A stretch of DNA of 64,000 bases from Leptolyngbya sp. FACHB-8. Its GTDB lineage: Bacteria > Cyanobacteriota > Cyanobacteriia > Elainellales > Elainellaceae. The stretch covers positions 1 to 64,000 of the forward strand of contig NZ_JACJOO010000042.1 in assembly GCF_014695575.1 (NCBI RefSeq), given 5' to 3'. The notes below the pieces were generated by a model. It had not been told where the DNA came from, made no database searches, and worked only from the letters and a program-made list of their open reading frames with translations. The number at the start of each line of letters is the position of its first letter. Position 1 is the stretch's first letter. Positions 39,108 to 47,770 of this stretch are shown in pieces. The translations under genes and the position numbers were made by a program.

Positions 39108-41816
39108 ATGTATGATTTCTTGAAACGGCAAGCGCAGCAAAGACCGAACGCCATTGCTGTGGAGGATGCTACGCGGCAATGGACCTACCAGCAGCTCGAC
39201 AAACGGACTAATCAAGTTGCACACTATTTGCAAGAACGAGGAGTCGGACCCGGTGTAGTGGTTGGGCTGTGCGCCGATCGCTCCATCGATATGGTGCTCG
39301 GTATTCTGGGTGTCCTGGAAGCAGGTGGCACTTATCTCCCCCTCGACCCAAATTATCCCGATGAACGCCTGTCTTTCATGGTGCAGGAGACCCAGCCCGC
39401 ACTGGTGCTCACTCAACATACTTTCGCTTCCCGCTGGCAAGGGCTTAGCGTCCCTGTACTGACGTTTGAAGGCAGTGAGGAGGCGATCGCCTCCTCACCT
39501 ATGACACCACCCCTATCGTCTGTTACCCCGGATCACCTGGCTTACATTCTCTACACCTCGGGTTCTACAGGACGACCCAAAGGGGTGCAAATGCCCCGAG
39601 CTGTTGTCACCCGCTATATTCAAGCGCTAGGAGAACTTCTGCCGGTACAGGCGGATGACGTGTATTTGCATGTTGCATCATTTTCTTTCTCCTCCTCGAT
39701 TCGCCAACTGCTGGTACCTCTATCGAAAGGTGCGCGAGTTGTGATTGCCAGTGCGCAGCAGGTGAAAGATCCCCTGCGCTTATTTGCACTGATGCAGGAC
39801 GCCAAAGTGACTGTTTCGGATGGCGTCTCGTCTATCTGGCGTTATGGCTTGAAAGCGTTAGAATCGCTTGACTTGGCCCAGCAAAAAGCGCTGATACCTG
39901 CGCATCTTCGGGTGGTTATTGTTTCGGGGGAACAAACACCGAGTGCTTTGATTCAGGCACTCAAACGAACCTTGAAGTGCCAGCCTCAAATTTTTAATGT
40001 TTATGGTCAGACCGAAACCATTGGCAATACTTGCTATGCTGTTCCAGCCACGTTTGATCGCCAAACCGGGTTTCTACCGGTTGGGAAACCATATGCTTAC
40101 AATCGGGCCTACATCTTGAATGAAGCGGGGCAAGAGGTTTCCCCAGGCGAGATTGGTGAACTGTGCATAGCTGGAGGGTGCCTGTCGCAGGGGTACTTAA
40201 ATCGCCCGAAGTTGATGGCTAAAAATTTTGTACCCAATCCCTGGGCTGAACGGGATGGGGCGAATTCACCCCTCTCTCTGCCGACCCTATTCAAGACTGG
40301 AGATCTAGCGCGTCAAGCTCAGGATGGCGTTCTTGAACTGGTAGGCCGCAAGGATTTTCAGGTGAAACTGCGGGGCATGCGGATAGAGATTGAAGAAATT
40401 GAATCAATCCTGGAGGCTCATCCTCAACTCAATGCGGCGGTTGTGTCGGCTCGGTCCACAGCAACTTCATCCAACAATGATGAAGAAATACGGCTGGTGG
40501 CTTATTTGGTTGCCTCACAGCCTCTGACCTCGGCTGAACAATCGGCATTGACGATAGCGTTACGGAAATTTGTGAGCGATCGCCTCCCTCAGTACATGGT
40601 GCCGTCTCAGTTTGTGTTTTTGCCAGCGATTCCTCTGACACCAAATGGGAAGCGCGATCGCAAGGCACTTCCGGCCCCAGACCTGCTCCAACCCGAGTCT
40701 GTCGACTCCCTTGAACCGCCCAATGGTGACCTGGAAATCCAGCTTTGGGACATCTGGAAAATGGTATTAGGCGTTTCCACTATCACCACAACGGACAACT
40801 TTTTTGAGTTAGGTGGTCATTCCCTTCTGGCTGCACAGATGCTAGCCCATGTAGAACAAATTTCGGGCGTTCGCCTACCCCTGGCAACGTTACTCACGGC
40901 CCCAACCATTAGTCAACTGGCTGATGTGTTGCGCCAGGAAGGCAAAACTATCTCCTGGCCCTGTTTGATTCCTGTACAGCCGTTAGACACCCCTAAACAC
41001 CTGTTTTGCGTGCATGGCATTTTCGGCAATGTGATGAATTTTGTTGAGCTAGCTCGTGCCCTTGGGCCTGACTATTCTGTATATGGCTTGCAAGCTCGTG
41101 GGTTAGACGGGAAATCTCCCTTCTTTGAGCGGGTAGAAGATATGGCAGCCTTTTATATTCAGGAAATTCGCGCCGTTCAGCCCCATGGCCCCTATTATCT
41201 GGCAGGCTATTCCTTTGGCGGCAACGTTGCCTTCGAGATGGCCCAACAACTGACTCAACAGGGCGAAGATGTAGCCCAGGTCATTCTGCTGGATGCCGTA
41301 GGGCGCAATTTCTTCCGTCAAGTTCCTCCCGTGGAAAAGCTGCAAAACCATGCCCGCCTGCTTCTGAAGCACGGCCCATCGTACTTACTAGATAAAGTAC
41401 GTAAGCGCTCTGGACGCAACGCTGCTAAGACATCCAGTAGCACTGCCCAGGCGCTCTTTGGCATCCCTGAGGCTCCCGAAGGGACGACGGCCTATAGCGC
41501 TCAAAGCGTCACTGTGAGTCAGGCCCATCGGCAGGCTTTACAACGATACCTCCCACAGCCGTACGAGGGTAATGTTGTGCTGGTCAGAGCACAGCTCCCC
41601 GACCCAGATGAAGCCTGGTTTATCGATCCGGCGTTGGGCTGGGGACATTTGGTGAAAGGCGACCTGAGAATACACCACAGCTCTGGCTATCACGTCTCGA
41701 TGCTGAAGGCTCCCCATGTCGATGGGTTAGCCGCTATCCTCAAGCCTTACCTTGCGCCATTGACTACCCCAACTGCAGTTGCGTCGCGGGTTCTTCAGGG
41801 AACGGCTTCAGCTTAA
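39108..41816 (+). CDS. Stand-alone A-T-TE synthetase (NRPS-like)
   Basis: From the ATG at 39108 this is 902 residues; an in-frame TTG at 39063 would add 15. Domains: adenylation (1-525) with A3 TSGSTGRPKG (150-159), A5 NVYGQTET, A7 FKTGDLAR and the A10 catalytic Lys in NGKRDRKALP; thiolation domain with FFELGGHSLL (Ser572); thioesterase with GYSFGG (Ser702), Asp729 and His862. There is no condensation domain. In core A4, the text SFSSSIRQ puts Ser195 where amino-acid-activating domains have the Asp that binds the alpha-amino group, so the substrate is probably not an alpha-amino acid (keto, hydroxy or aryl acid). A-T-TE enzymes of this layout dimerise aryl-keto acids in other organisms. No phosphopantetheinyl transferase is nearby. 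Confidence 0.88.
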   Translation: MYDFLKRQAQQRPNAIAVEDATRQWTYQQLDKRTNQVAHYLQERGVGPGVVVGLCADRSIDMVLGILGVLEAGGTYLPLDPNYPDERLSFMVQETQPALVLTQHTFASRWQGLSVPVLTFEGSEEAIASSPMTPPLSSVTPDHLAYILYTSGSTGRPKGVQMPRAVVTRYIQALGELLPVQADDVYLHVASFSFSSSIRQLLVPLSKGARVVIASAQQVKDPLRLFALMQDAKVTVSDGVSSIWRYGLKALESLDLAQQKALIPAHLRVVIVSGEQTPSALIQALKRTLKCQPQIFNVYGQTETIGNTCYAVPATFDRQTGFLPVGKPYAYNRAYILNEAGQEVSPGEIGELCIAGGCLSQGYLNRPKLMAKNFVPNPWAERDGANSPLSLPTLFKTGDLARQAQDGVLELVGRKDFQVKLRGMRIEIEEIESILEAHPQLNAAVVSARSTATSSNNDEEIRLVAYLVASQPLTSAEQSALTIALRKFVSDRLPQYMVPSQFVFLPAIPLTPNGKRDRKALPAPDLLQPESVDSLEPPNGDLEIQLWDIWKMVLGVSTITTTDNFFELGGHSLLAAQMLAHVEQISGVRLPLATLLTAPTISQLADVLRQEGKTISWPCLIPVQPLDTPKHLFCVHGIFGNVMNFVELARALGPDYSVYGLQARGLDGKSPFFERVEDMAAFYIQEIRAVQPHGPYYLAGYSFGGNVAFEMAQQLTQQGEDVAQVILLDAVGRNFFRQVPPVEKLQNHARLLLKHGPSYLLDKVRKRSGRNAAKTSSSTAQALFGIPEAPEGTTAYSAQSVTVSQAHRQALQRYLPQPYEGNVVLVRAQLPDPDEAWFIDPALGWGHLVKGDLRIHHSSGYHVSMLKAPHVDGLAAILKPYLAPLTTPTAVASRVLQGTASA

Positions 41817-41873
41817 AAGGCAAACGCCCTGAGGCAAACGGTCCAGGCTCATTCATCGGACTGCAATAGGCCC

Positions 41874-41907
41874 AGAAACCCGGTGTTTTTAGAAATACCG
41901 GGTTTCT
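41874..41907 (+). terminator. Terminator-like hairpin after the A-T-TE gene
   Basis: Arms AGAAACCCGGT and its exact complement (41874-41884, 41897-41907) flank a T-rich loop, 57 bp after the stop. Confidence 0.7.
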
Positions 41908-41919
41908 AGTAGTTCACCG

Positions 41920-41984
41920 CGCTAATTTTGACAGGTGGGGTATGGCGGGCTTTGCCCGCCATACCCCACCTGTCAAAATTAGCG
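41920..41984. repeat. Perfect 31-bp-arm palindrome capped by GCTTTGC
   Basis: Arms 41920-41950 and 41954-41984 are exact complements around TTT. It stands 12 bp after the previous hairpin, within the 347-bp gap before the LeuD-LeuC fusion. A further half-stem (GTTGATTTTTCGCACGC) at about 42041 seems to be a broken relative. A 36-codon frame at 42061-42171 overlaps the next gene start and is not credited. Confidence 0.8.
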
Positions 41985-42163
41985 GCCTGTCAAAAACTAT
42001 GTGGTGGCCTACTAGGTTTTGGAAGCTGTTTGAGAAGTTGATTTTTCGCACGCACAGCGTATGGAACAACAACTAAAACAGGTGTTAGCGATCGCCCCCA
42101 TCCAAACCGATGTAGGATGCCTTAGAACACCCACACACGATCATCCTTACCCTACCTCCAACC

Positions 42164-43867
42164 ATGACTGACCGGGTTCTCTATCTGGGCGACGACATCA
42201 ATACCGACGACATCATCCCCGCCAAGCGGGGCACCAATGCCGACCCCGATTACCTCAAACGCTATGCTCTGGAGCATGTGATTGGCGAAGGCAAGTTGCT
42301 GGAATATGACGTCATCGAAGCCGGTCATAATTTTGGATGTGGTTCCAGCCGTGAGTTTGCTCCGATCGCCATCAAAGCAGCTGGTATTCGGCTTGTCCGG
42401 GCCAAATCTTTCGCAGAAATTTTCTATCGCAACAGCATCAATATTGGCCTGCCGTTGGAGATTTTGGGTGAGTCCCAACCAAATTCTGTGGTGGAGGCGA
42501 TCGCCCAATCCGGCGGCCTCTTTCCCTTCAATCAACAGCGGCGACAGGGCAGCGTCACCGTTCCTCCCAGCCTTACGACCCCCCGCCCCATGACCATGGC
42601 GGAAAAGCTGCTGGCAAAAGCTTCGGGGAATACCTATGTACGTCCGGGTGAGGTGGTGTTTGCCAAGGTAGATCTGGCGATGTCTCACGATGCGATCGCC
42701 GGTCCTGTAGGCCAACTTTTCTATCAGCATTTTGGGGCAGACGCGAAAGTGTGGGAGCGCGATCGCATCGTCCTTGTTGCCGATCACTTTATCCAGATTA
42801 ACGACATCCGCAACGACCCCAAAGCACCGTTGATGTATCAGCAAATGGCGCAGTTCGCCCAGGAGCAGGGCTGTCATTTGTTGGATATGATTTCCCCCGG
42901 CGAAGCAGCAGGAATTTGCCATGTGCTGTTGCCGGAGCAAGGCTTTATTCGTCCGGGTATGGTGGTGGCTGGCACCGACTCTCATAGCTGCACCTATGGC
43001 GCGTTTGGCTGCTTCTCCACCGGAGTTGGCACAACAGATATGGCGAATATCTTCGCCACCGGGGATGTGTGGTTGCGGGTTCCCGCAACCCTGCGGTTTG
43101 ACCTGGAGGGAACGCTGCCACCCCACATCAGCGCCAAGGACATCATGCTGTTCATTCTGGGGCAGATTGGCTGTGATGGGGCGATCGCCAAAGTGATGGA
43201 GTTTCGCGGCAGTATCATCGACCAGATGCCCATGGACGAACGCATGACCCTGGCTAACATGGCCGTGGAAGGTGGCGCGATGTGCGGTCTTATGGCCCCC
43301 GACGATACCACCCGCGCCTATGTGCAAGCCCGTACCCAAACTTCCTTCGAGGAAGTCACCAGTGACCCTGACGCCGAGTACGAGCGCATTTACACCTTTG
43401 ACCTGAGCAATCTGGAACCGCAGATTGCCCGCCCACCTAAACCCGACAACGTTGTCAGCATTAGCGAATTGGGCGACGTACCCATTACCCGCGCCTTCAT
43501 CGGCTCCTGTACCGGCGGCAAGCTGCATGATCTGGCCCAGGCCGCTGATGTCCTTAAAGGCCACTGCGTCGCTCCTACCGTCAGCCTCTTCGTCGTCCCC
43601 GCCTCCCAGGAAGTGCGCCAGCAAGCTGAAACCCTCGGCTACCTCGACATTCTGGAGCAAGCCGGAGCCACCATCCTAAAATCAGGCTGCGGAGCCTGTA
43701 TTAATGCCGGTATGGGCGTTCTCGGCCCCCAGGAAGCGGGTATTTATGCCACCAATCGCAATTTCAAAGGCCGCAGCGGTGATCCCACTGGCCAAAACTA
43801 TTTGGCCTCTCCCAGAGTTGTTGCGTTGTCGGCGATCGCTGGAAAAATTACAGCTAACCTGACGTAA
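42164..43867 (+). CDS. Fused isopropylmalate dehydratase-type aconitase (LeuD-LeuC order)
   Basis: This is a 567-residue fusion. Residues 1-130 are the small-subunit swivel domain (DINTDDIIPAKRGT, GHNFGCGSSREFAPIAIKAA, IFYRNSINIGLPLEI). Residues 142-565 are the large subunit, with KVDLAMSHDAIAGP, ADHFIQIND, VAGTDSHSCTYGAFG and [4Fe-4S] ligands Cys449 (GSCTGG), Cys509 and Cys512 (GCGAC). The family isomerises 2- to 3-hydroxy tricarboxylates such as isopropylmalate or homoaconitate. Usually LeuC and LeuD are separate; here the small subunit is N-terminal. A role in chain extension (for example homophenylalanine-type, where cyanobacterial fused homologues exist) is possible. It lies downstream of the A-T-TE gene, but two hairpins separate them. 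Confidence 0.87.
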   Translation: MTDRVLYLGDDINTDDIIPAKRGTNADPDYLKRYALEHVIGEGKLLEYDVIEAGHNFGCGSSREFAPIAIKAAGIRLVRAKSFAEIFYRNSINIGLPLEILGESQPNSVVEAIAQSGGLFPFNQQRRQGSVTVPPSLTTPRPMTMAEKLLAKASGNTYVRPGEVVFAKVDLAMSHDAIAGPVGQLFYQHFGADAKVWERDRIVLVADHFIQINDIRNDPKAPLMYQQMAQFAQEQGCHLLDMISPGEAAGICHVLLPEQGFIRPGMVVAGTDSHSCTYGAFGCFSTGVGTTDMANIFATGDVWLRVPATLRFDLEGTLPPHISAKDIMLFILGQIGCDGAIAKVMEFRGSIIDQMPMDERMTLANMAVEGGAMCGLMAPDDTTRAYVQARTQTSFEEVTSDPDAEYERIYTFDLSNLEPQIARPPKPDNVVSISELGDVPITRAFIGSCTGGKLHDLAQAADVLKGHCVAPTVSLFVVPASQEVRQQAETLGYLDILEQAGATILKSGCGACINAGMGVLGPQEAGIYATNRNFKGRSGDPTGQNYLASPRVVALSAIAGKITANLT

Positions 43868-44094
43868 ACCTCTGAATCTTTCTCCCCTTTCAGGAACTGC
43901 CGTGTGTGTACAAGTGGTTGGTTTTAGCGATCGCCCTCGTACCCACACCCCCAGCCCCTCTTCCGAGAGGAGGGAGATCCAGCCAGAAATCCTTTTTCAA
44001 CAACCAATGAACTCCTTCGCTCCGGTCCCCCCTTTGTCGGGAGAGGGGGGTAGGGGGTGGGCCAAATGGGATACATTCAACAGCTATAGCCTTT
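43868..44094. repeat. Low-complexity CCCC/GGGG intergenic sequence
   Basis: C-rich text near 43952-43970 (CCCACACCCCCAGCCCCTC) is mirrored by G-rich text at 44036-44062 (GGGAGAGGGGGGTAGGGGGT), so the two could pair across about 65 nt. No gene is supported. Confidence 0.4.
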
Positions 44095-44163
44095 AGAGGT
44101 TGTTCGAAAAGTTGATTTTGCGTGTGCGTAGCGCACGCAAAATCAACTTTTCGAACAACCTCT
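44095..44163. repeat. 33-bp-arm palindrome with GCGTAGC cap
   Basis: Arms 44095-44127 and 44131-44163 are complementary at 32 of 33 positions (the exception is a G-T pair) around GTA. It lies between two plus-strand genes. Confidence 0.8.
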
Positions 44164-44303
44164 TTGGATCGGGTGATAGCAATACGCAGTCTGGATTCAT
44201 TGTCGTAAAAAACAGGTATCCCTCCAGGCGGCAACACCTAGAATGTGTAGGTTACGATGGCAGAAATCAGCAACGTGCGACTCCACTCACAACATACTGT
44301 TGA

Positions 44304-45146
44304 ATGTTCTTTAAGTCTGGAACCGTAGGTTACAAGGTCTCAAAACGCAGACTATCCAAACGTTCCTGCCGTTGGTATGCGATGGCATTCTTGTTTGGGT
44401 TCTGCTTTGTAGGGACGTTTGGTTTTACCGTCCCTAAGGGAGCCACACTTCCAGCCCCAACTCAGGAAACAAGCACTAACCTCACACCGAGTCTCTTCGA
44501 AGCAGCAGATTGTCAAATTTCAGGTTCTACAAACGAGAGCCAGATCTATGACCAAACCACATTAGTCTCCATTAATCGCCAGATCTTCGATCGCCTCTTT
44601 GCCATTGGAACTTACGATAACGCCAATTTTGTCACCCTGAGCTGTCGAGCTGATGCAAGTCGCTACAGCTTAGTCGGCTTACAGATGGGAATTGATGACA
44701 ACGCTGCGCGCGAGAACGTGAACTTAACGATTGATGTCTATCAAGGGGGCAACCTCAGGCAGACCTATCGCAACCTGCGCGCCGGGAGTACAGCCAACGT
44801 CGTTCTCGATTTAGCGGACCCAGCAGTTCCAACAAATCCCAATAATTTTGCTGTCGAAATGACTTGTCATACGCAGCGTGCAAATTGTTATCTCCAGTTT
44901 CTTGAAGCACGGCTCTATCCGATAGACTCTGCCACGTCATTACCCCAGATCATCACCCCATCTGCATCGCCATCACCTCAACCGAATGATTCTCTGGAAC
45001 CACTGCCTCAACCCGAGACCGGTAGTCAGGAAGCAGAACCTGAAGATGAAGACGAATCGTCGTCCCGTAATAGGGTCGATCCCATCGATATTTTGAGAGG
45101 CGCTAACGAAGCCCGTCGATGGATCTGCCGTATTTTAGGCTGCTAG
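44304..45146 (+). CDS. Exported hypothetical protein
   Basis: This is a 280-residue protein with a basic start and a hydrophobic segment (AMAFLFGFCFVGTFGF) consistent with a signal peptide or anchor. The middle has a beta-rich domain with Cys pairs (AADCQISGST, TLSCRADASRYSLVGLQMGI, EMTCHTQRANCYLQFLEARL). A Pro/Ser/Glu/Asp-rich tail follows and the end is RRWICRILGC. No known family is recognised. The ATG at 44304 follows a short leader without a strong Shine-Dalgarno; a later ATG (44379) would begin just before the hydrophobic segment. Confidence 0.6.
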   Translation: MFFKSGTVGYKVSKRRLSKRSCRWYAMAFLFGFCFVGTFGFTVPKGATLPAPTQETSTNLTPSLFEAADCQISGSTNESQIYDQTTLVSINRQIFDRLFAIGTYDNANFVTLSCRADASRYSLVGLQMGIDDNAARENVNLTIDVYQGGNLRQTYRNLRAGSTANVVLDLADPAVPTNPNNFAVEMTCHTQRANCYLQFLEARLYPIDSATSLPQIITPSASPSPQPNDSLEPLPQPETGSQEAEPEDEDESSSRNRVDPIDILRGANEARRWICRILGC

Positions 45147-45410
45147 AACGCTTGCTTGTGAGCGTGTGCAACGATCCCAACCCGGATCCAAATGCTCTAG
45201 AAGCAACGCAGCTGTAATGCATTGCCGCACAATCCTTTTGCTAAGAAGGGGTCGGAAGCTGCTGTCCTGAGTATTCTATTTGCATACTTGTATGGAGAAG
45301 CCGATCGCCCCACTGTATAAATCTGTAACAACCCTAACAACATGGCAGGCGATCGCCCCTATGATGGGCACCCTTGCTTACAACTGCACACACTCCTGTG
45401 AGGACGCACG

Positions 45411-46187
45411 ATGAAGAACCCGATGATGGCGATCGCCCTTGGCCTGGCCCTGCTCCTCTCCAGCTGTGGTGCAACCGTTGCAGAATCGTCGTCTGCCCCT
45501 GAATCGTCAGCTTCGTCCTCCAAACCTGTAGCTGTAGCCGCAGCATCTTCAGCCACCAACCCGAAAGCAGAGAAGGCAGAGGAGGTTGAGGCGATCGCCC
45601 AGGCCGAGGAGACGACAGAGTATCCCGAAATTGGGCAGATCATTTCGCTGCAATCGGGAGATCTGATGTGTTATACGGTAGTGCGCGATCGCCAGGGGCA
45701 AGAGTTCGACATTGGTGCCACCTTTGAAATTTGTGAGCAGCAGGAGCTGCTTAACCAAAATGTTCGCTTCGTTTATAGCGAAGAGAATGTGGCGGATTGC
45801 CAAAGCGCCGAACCCTGTGGCCGCAGCCGCAAGGAAACCCTGATTTCCGATGTCGTACTGCTGGGCGAAAACTGGCAAGTGTTGAGTAATGGCGACTGGA
45901 CAGTCACCGTCGGTCGCATCGAAAGCTGGGATGGCGTCAACAACACAGGTGGCCTTACCTACTACGGCTGTGACTCCGATGGGAATTGCCTGTCGCTCAC
46001 GGATGGCTTCACCGTTTGTCGCGACGGTATCTGCAATATGTCCTGGGAAAACGGCGACTATGCCTACACCCTCTCCTCTGAAGTAACAGACGATGGCGAA
46101 GGCTCCACCACCCTCATCGTCTGGCAGAATGGCGACGAAATCCTCCGCGCCGAAAACATGGAACTGATCGATTCAAGCGATTCTTAA
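45411..46187 (+). CDS. Hypothetical lipoprotein, Cys-rich
   Basis: This is a 258-residue protein with a clear lipoprotein signal (MKNPMMAIALGLALLLSSCG), a 50-residue Ser/Ala/Glu linker, and a beta-rich domain with regularly spaced Cys (GDLMCYTVVRDRQG, FEICEQQ, ADCQSAEPCGRSR, YYGCDSDGNCLS, FTVCRDGICNMSW). The paired Cys suggest disulfides in the periplasm. The family is not recognised. It is followed directly by a MITE-like element that starts 5 bp after the stop codon. Confidence 0.7.
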   Translation: MKNPMMAIALGLALLLSSCGATVAESSSAPESSASSSKPVAVAAASSATNPKAEKAEEVEAIAQAEETTEYPEIGQIISLQSGDLMCYTVVRDRQGQEFDIGATFEICEQQELLNQNVRFVYSEENVADCQSAEPCGRSRKETLISDVVLLGENWQVLSNGDWTVTVGRIESWDGVNNTGGLTYYGCDSDGNCLSLTDGFTVCRDGICNMSWENGDYAYTLSSEVTDDGEGSTTLIVWQNGDEILRAENMELIDSSDS

Positions 46188-46191
46188 AAGC

Positions 46192-46285
46192 TCAGGACTT
46201 ACGTATTTTGTGTTGTGGGTAGTGTGCTTGGCACACCACCCACAACACAAATGCTCTATATATAGTGGACTTGCGTAAGCCCTGA
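46192..46285. mobile_element. MITE-like element 1 (94 bp) with terminal inverted repeats
   Basis: Ends read TCAGGACTTACGTA and, in reverse complement, TCAGGGCTTACGCA. Inside lies a hairpin (46207-46251) with 14-bp plus 6-bp arms around a GCTTGGC cap. A related element occurs at 47502-47587. No transposase is encoded, so movement would have to be in trans. Confidence 0.55.
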
Positions 46286-46306
46286 AGCTGTTTGAAAAGT
46301 TATTAA

Positions 46307-46351
46307 GAGGGTTAATTTTTCGTATCCTTCAGGCACGAAAAATCAACCCTC
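46307..46351. repeat. Hairpin with 17-bp arms
   Basis: Arms 46307-46323 and 46335-46351 (GAGGGTTAATTTTTCGT type, one mismatch) surround an 11-nt centre, 41 bp before the end of the minus-strand hypothetical gene. Confidence 0.7.
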
Positions 46352-46391
46352 TCAGACAGATGCTTAGAGGCAGCAGAGGCGATCGCCCCGG

Positions 46392-46853
46392 CTAATTCCT
46401 CTCGCGGGTACTCTTAAGTTCCTTACACTTGGCTTCAGCTGCTTGAAACGCATTCAAGTAGTCTTTTCCTCCTAACATGACCTCACCGTAATACTCGTAA
46501 GGTGCTGCGCCATAAATGGGTAGAGGATCATCCTCTGGATAATCTTCTTGAGACTCTTCAATAATGGCCTTTAGCTTCTTAATACTCAAATGTTGGGCGG
46601 GAAAGTAATGAATATCTTGAGTCGCCCGATTGAAGTGCGGTAGCGTCGGGTCGATGATACTTTCATCCATTTCAAGCCAGGCATGTTCAATGGGTTGGCT
46701 TGGGCCATAAGCTACGGCAACGAACCCCTGAACATAGGTGGCTCCCTTTAGAACTAATGCTGCCCGATAGGCATTATCAAACGACTGGCTCGCCTTACTT
46801 TGGATCTCCTGAGCAATTTCAATAGAGCGTGTTTCGTTGAGTGGCAGGTTCAT
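46392..46853 (-). CDS. Hypothetical soluble protein
   Basis: This is a 153-residue acidic protein with no signal or membrane segment. It contains YVQGFVAVAYGPSQPIEHAW followed by LEMDESIIDPTLP, a pattern reminiscent of small transglutaminase- or amidase-like host proteins in which HAW carries a catalytic His, but no matching Cys is evident. Family and function are not recognised. The 300 bp upstream (46854-47153) contain two HIP1 octamers facing each other at 47110 and 47128 and no gene. Confidence 0.6.
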   Translation of the reverse strand: MNLPLNETRSIEIAQEIQSKASQSFDNAYRAALVLKGATYVQGFVAVAYGPSQPIEHAWLEMDESIIDPTLPHFNRATQDIHYFPAQHLSIKKLKAIIEESQEDYPEDDPLPIYGAAPYEYYGEVMLGGKDYLNAFQAAEAKCKELKSTRERN

Positions 46854-47153
46854 GGGGCGTAAACCCGAAAGCGGCTACTGTGATCCTAGTGGATTGCTGC
46901 TTGTTTTGTGGGGTTTTGTGCAGTTGCCCTATGGATACAACCTCACAACAAGAATTACAGATTAATTTATTCGTGATCCTAAGTGTGGTAGGCGCTTTGT
47001 CCTACTCCTACCCTACCCGACCAGAAGGTGCTGGAGTAGAGGCGAATGTTTTCGCGCAGAATGTAGAGTCCGTAAAGTCGGCGGTTTGGCAATTCAGGAT
47101 GGAGGGTAGGCGATCGCATAATAAAAAGCGATCGCGTCTTCCATTCTTCACCC

Positions 47154-47492
47154 ATGAAATACGTATCTCTACCCACCCTGCCTGATGAAGGCGTTAGCCA
47201 TAATCCTGCGATTCGCAAAAAGGTTATGCTGCGTCCTGGTGATCTGCCAGCGCTGACAAACTTTTCCCAGGCTCGTCTGCTTTCCGGTTCTGTGGCTCCC
47301 GGTCATGCCCATGCCGACATGTATGAGGTGTTTTTTGTGGAGTCGGGAAATGGCACCATCACCATTGATGATATTCCTTACGAACTGCGTCCCGGCGTCT
47401 GTGTCACGGTGGATTTGGGAGAAGTTCACGAAGTTGCCAATACGGGAACAGAAGAATTAGTCATCACCTACTTCGGTATTCGGAGTACATAA
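47154..47492 (+). CDS. Cupin-domain protein
   Basis: This is a 112-residue single cupin barrel. Motif 1 is GSVAPGHAHADMYEVFFVES (H-x-H-x4-E ligands) and motif 2 is PGVCVTVDLGEVHEVANTG, whose His completes a metal site. Small cupins bind sugars or act as sensors or isomerases; the substrate is not indicated. It lies between two intergenic repeat regions and appears monocistronic. Confidence 0.82.
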   Translation: MKYVSLPTLPDEGVSHNPAIRKKVMLRPGDLPALTNFSQARLLSGSVAPGHAHADMYEVFFVESGNGTITIDDIPYELRPGVCVTVDLGEVHEVANTGTEELVITYFGIRST

Positions 47493-47501
47493 TCTTTTAT
47501 C

Positions 47502-47587
47502 TGAGGACTGACGCATGGTGTTGTGGATCTGTGAAGCACGCCACACAACACCATGCACTAGAGATAACAAGCTTGTGTAAGTCCTGA
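47502..47587. mobile_element. MITE-like element 2 (86 bp) with terminal inverted repeats
   Basis: Ends read TGAGGACTGACGCA and, in reverse complement, TCAGGACTTACACA. The inner hairpin (GGTGTTGTGG... / ...CACACAACACC) has a GTGAAGCAC centre. The 3' portions of this and element 1 are similar (ACTAGAG... / AGTGGACTTGCGTAAG). It begins 9 bp after the cupin stop. Confidence 0.55.
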
Positions 47588-47700
47588 TCTGATCAATGCT
47601 TGTGAGGAAGTTGCTTTAGAGACTGCCTCTCCACAATTGTTGAGATGATTTTCAAATTCCGGATCCGCTTTTTCTGCCGGTGTATCGAAAACTGAAACCG

Positions 47701-47726
47701 GGCGATCGCACACGCTTGCGATCGCC
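47701..47726. repeat. Hairpin built from two HIP1 octamers
   Basis: GGCGATCGCA and TGCGATCGCC form exact 10-bp arms around CACGCT, 45 bp upstream of the next gene. A looser pair of inverted HIP1 sites lies at 47110-47135. Confidence 0.65.
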
Positions 47727-47770
47727 TAATTTTGAGGCAACGATTCATCTCAGATGGACAGTAACACCCT

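Noticed and set aside
42061-42171. 36-codon frame just before the LeuD-LeuC fusion
   Set aside because: It overlaps the start of the real gene, ends in low-complexity His/Pro text and begins inside a decayed hairpin.
42152-43660. Open frame of about 500 codons antisense to the LeuD-LeuC fusion
   Set aside because: Composition is Gly/His/Ala-rich without motifs, mirroring the sense gene's codon use; the sense strand has complete catalytic motifs.
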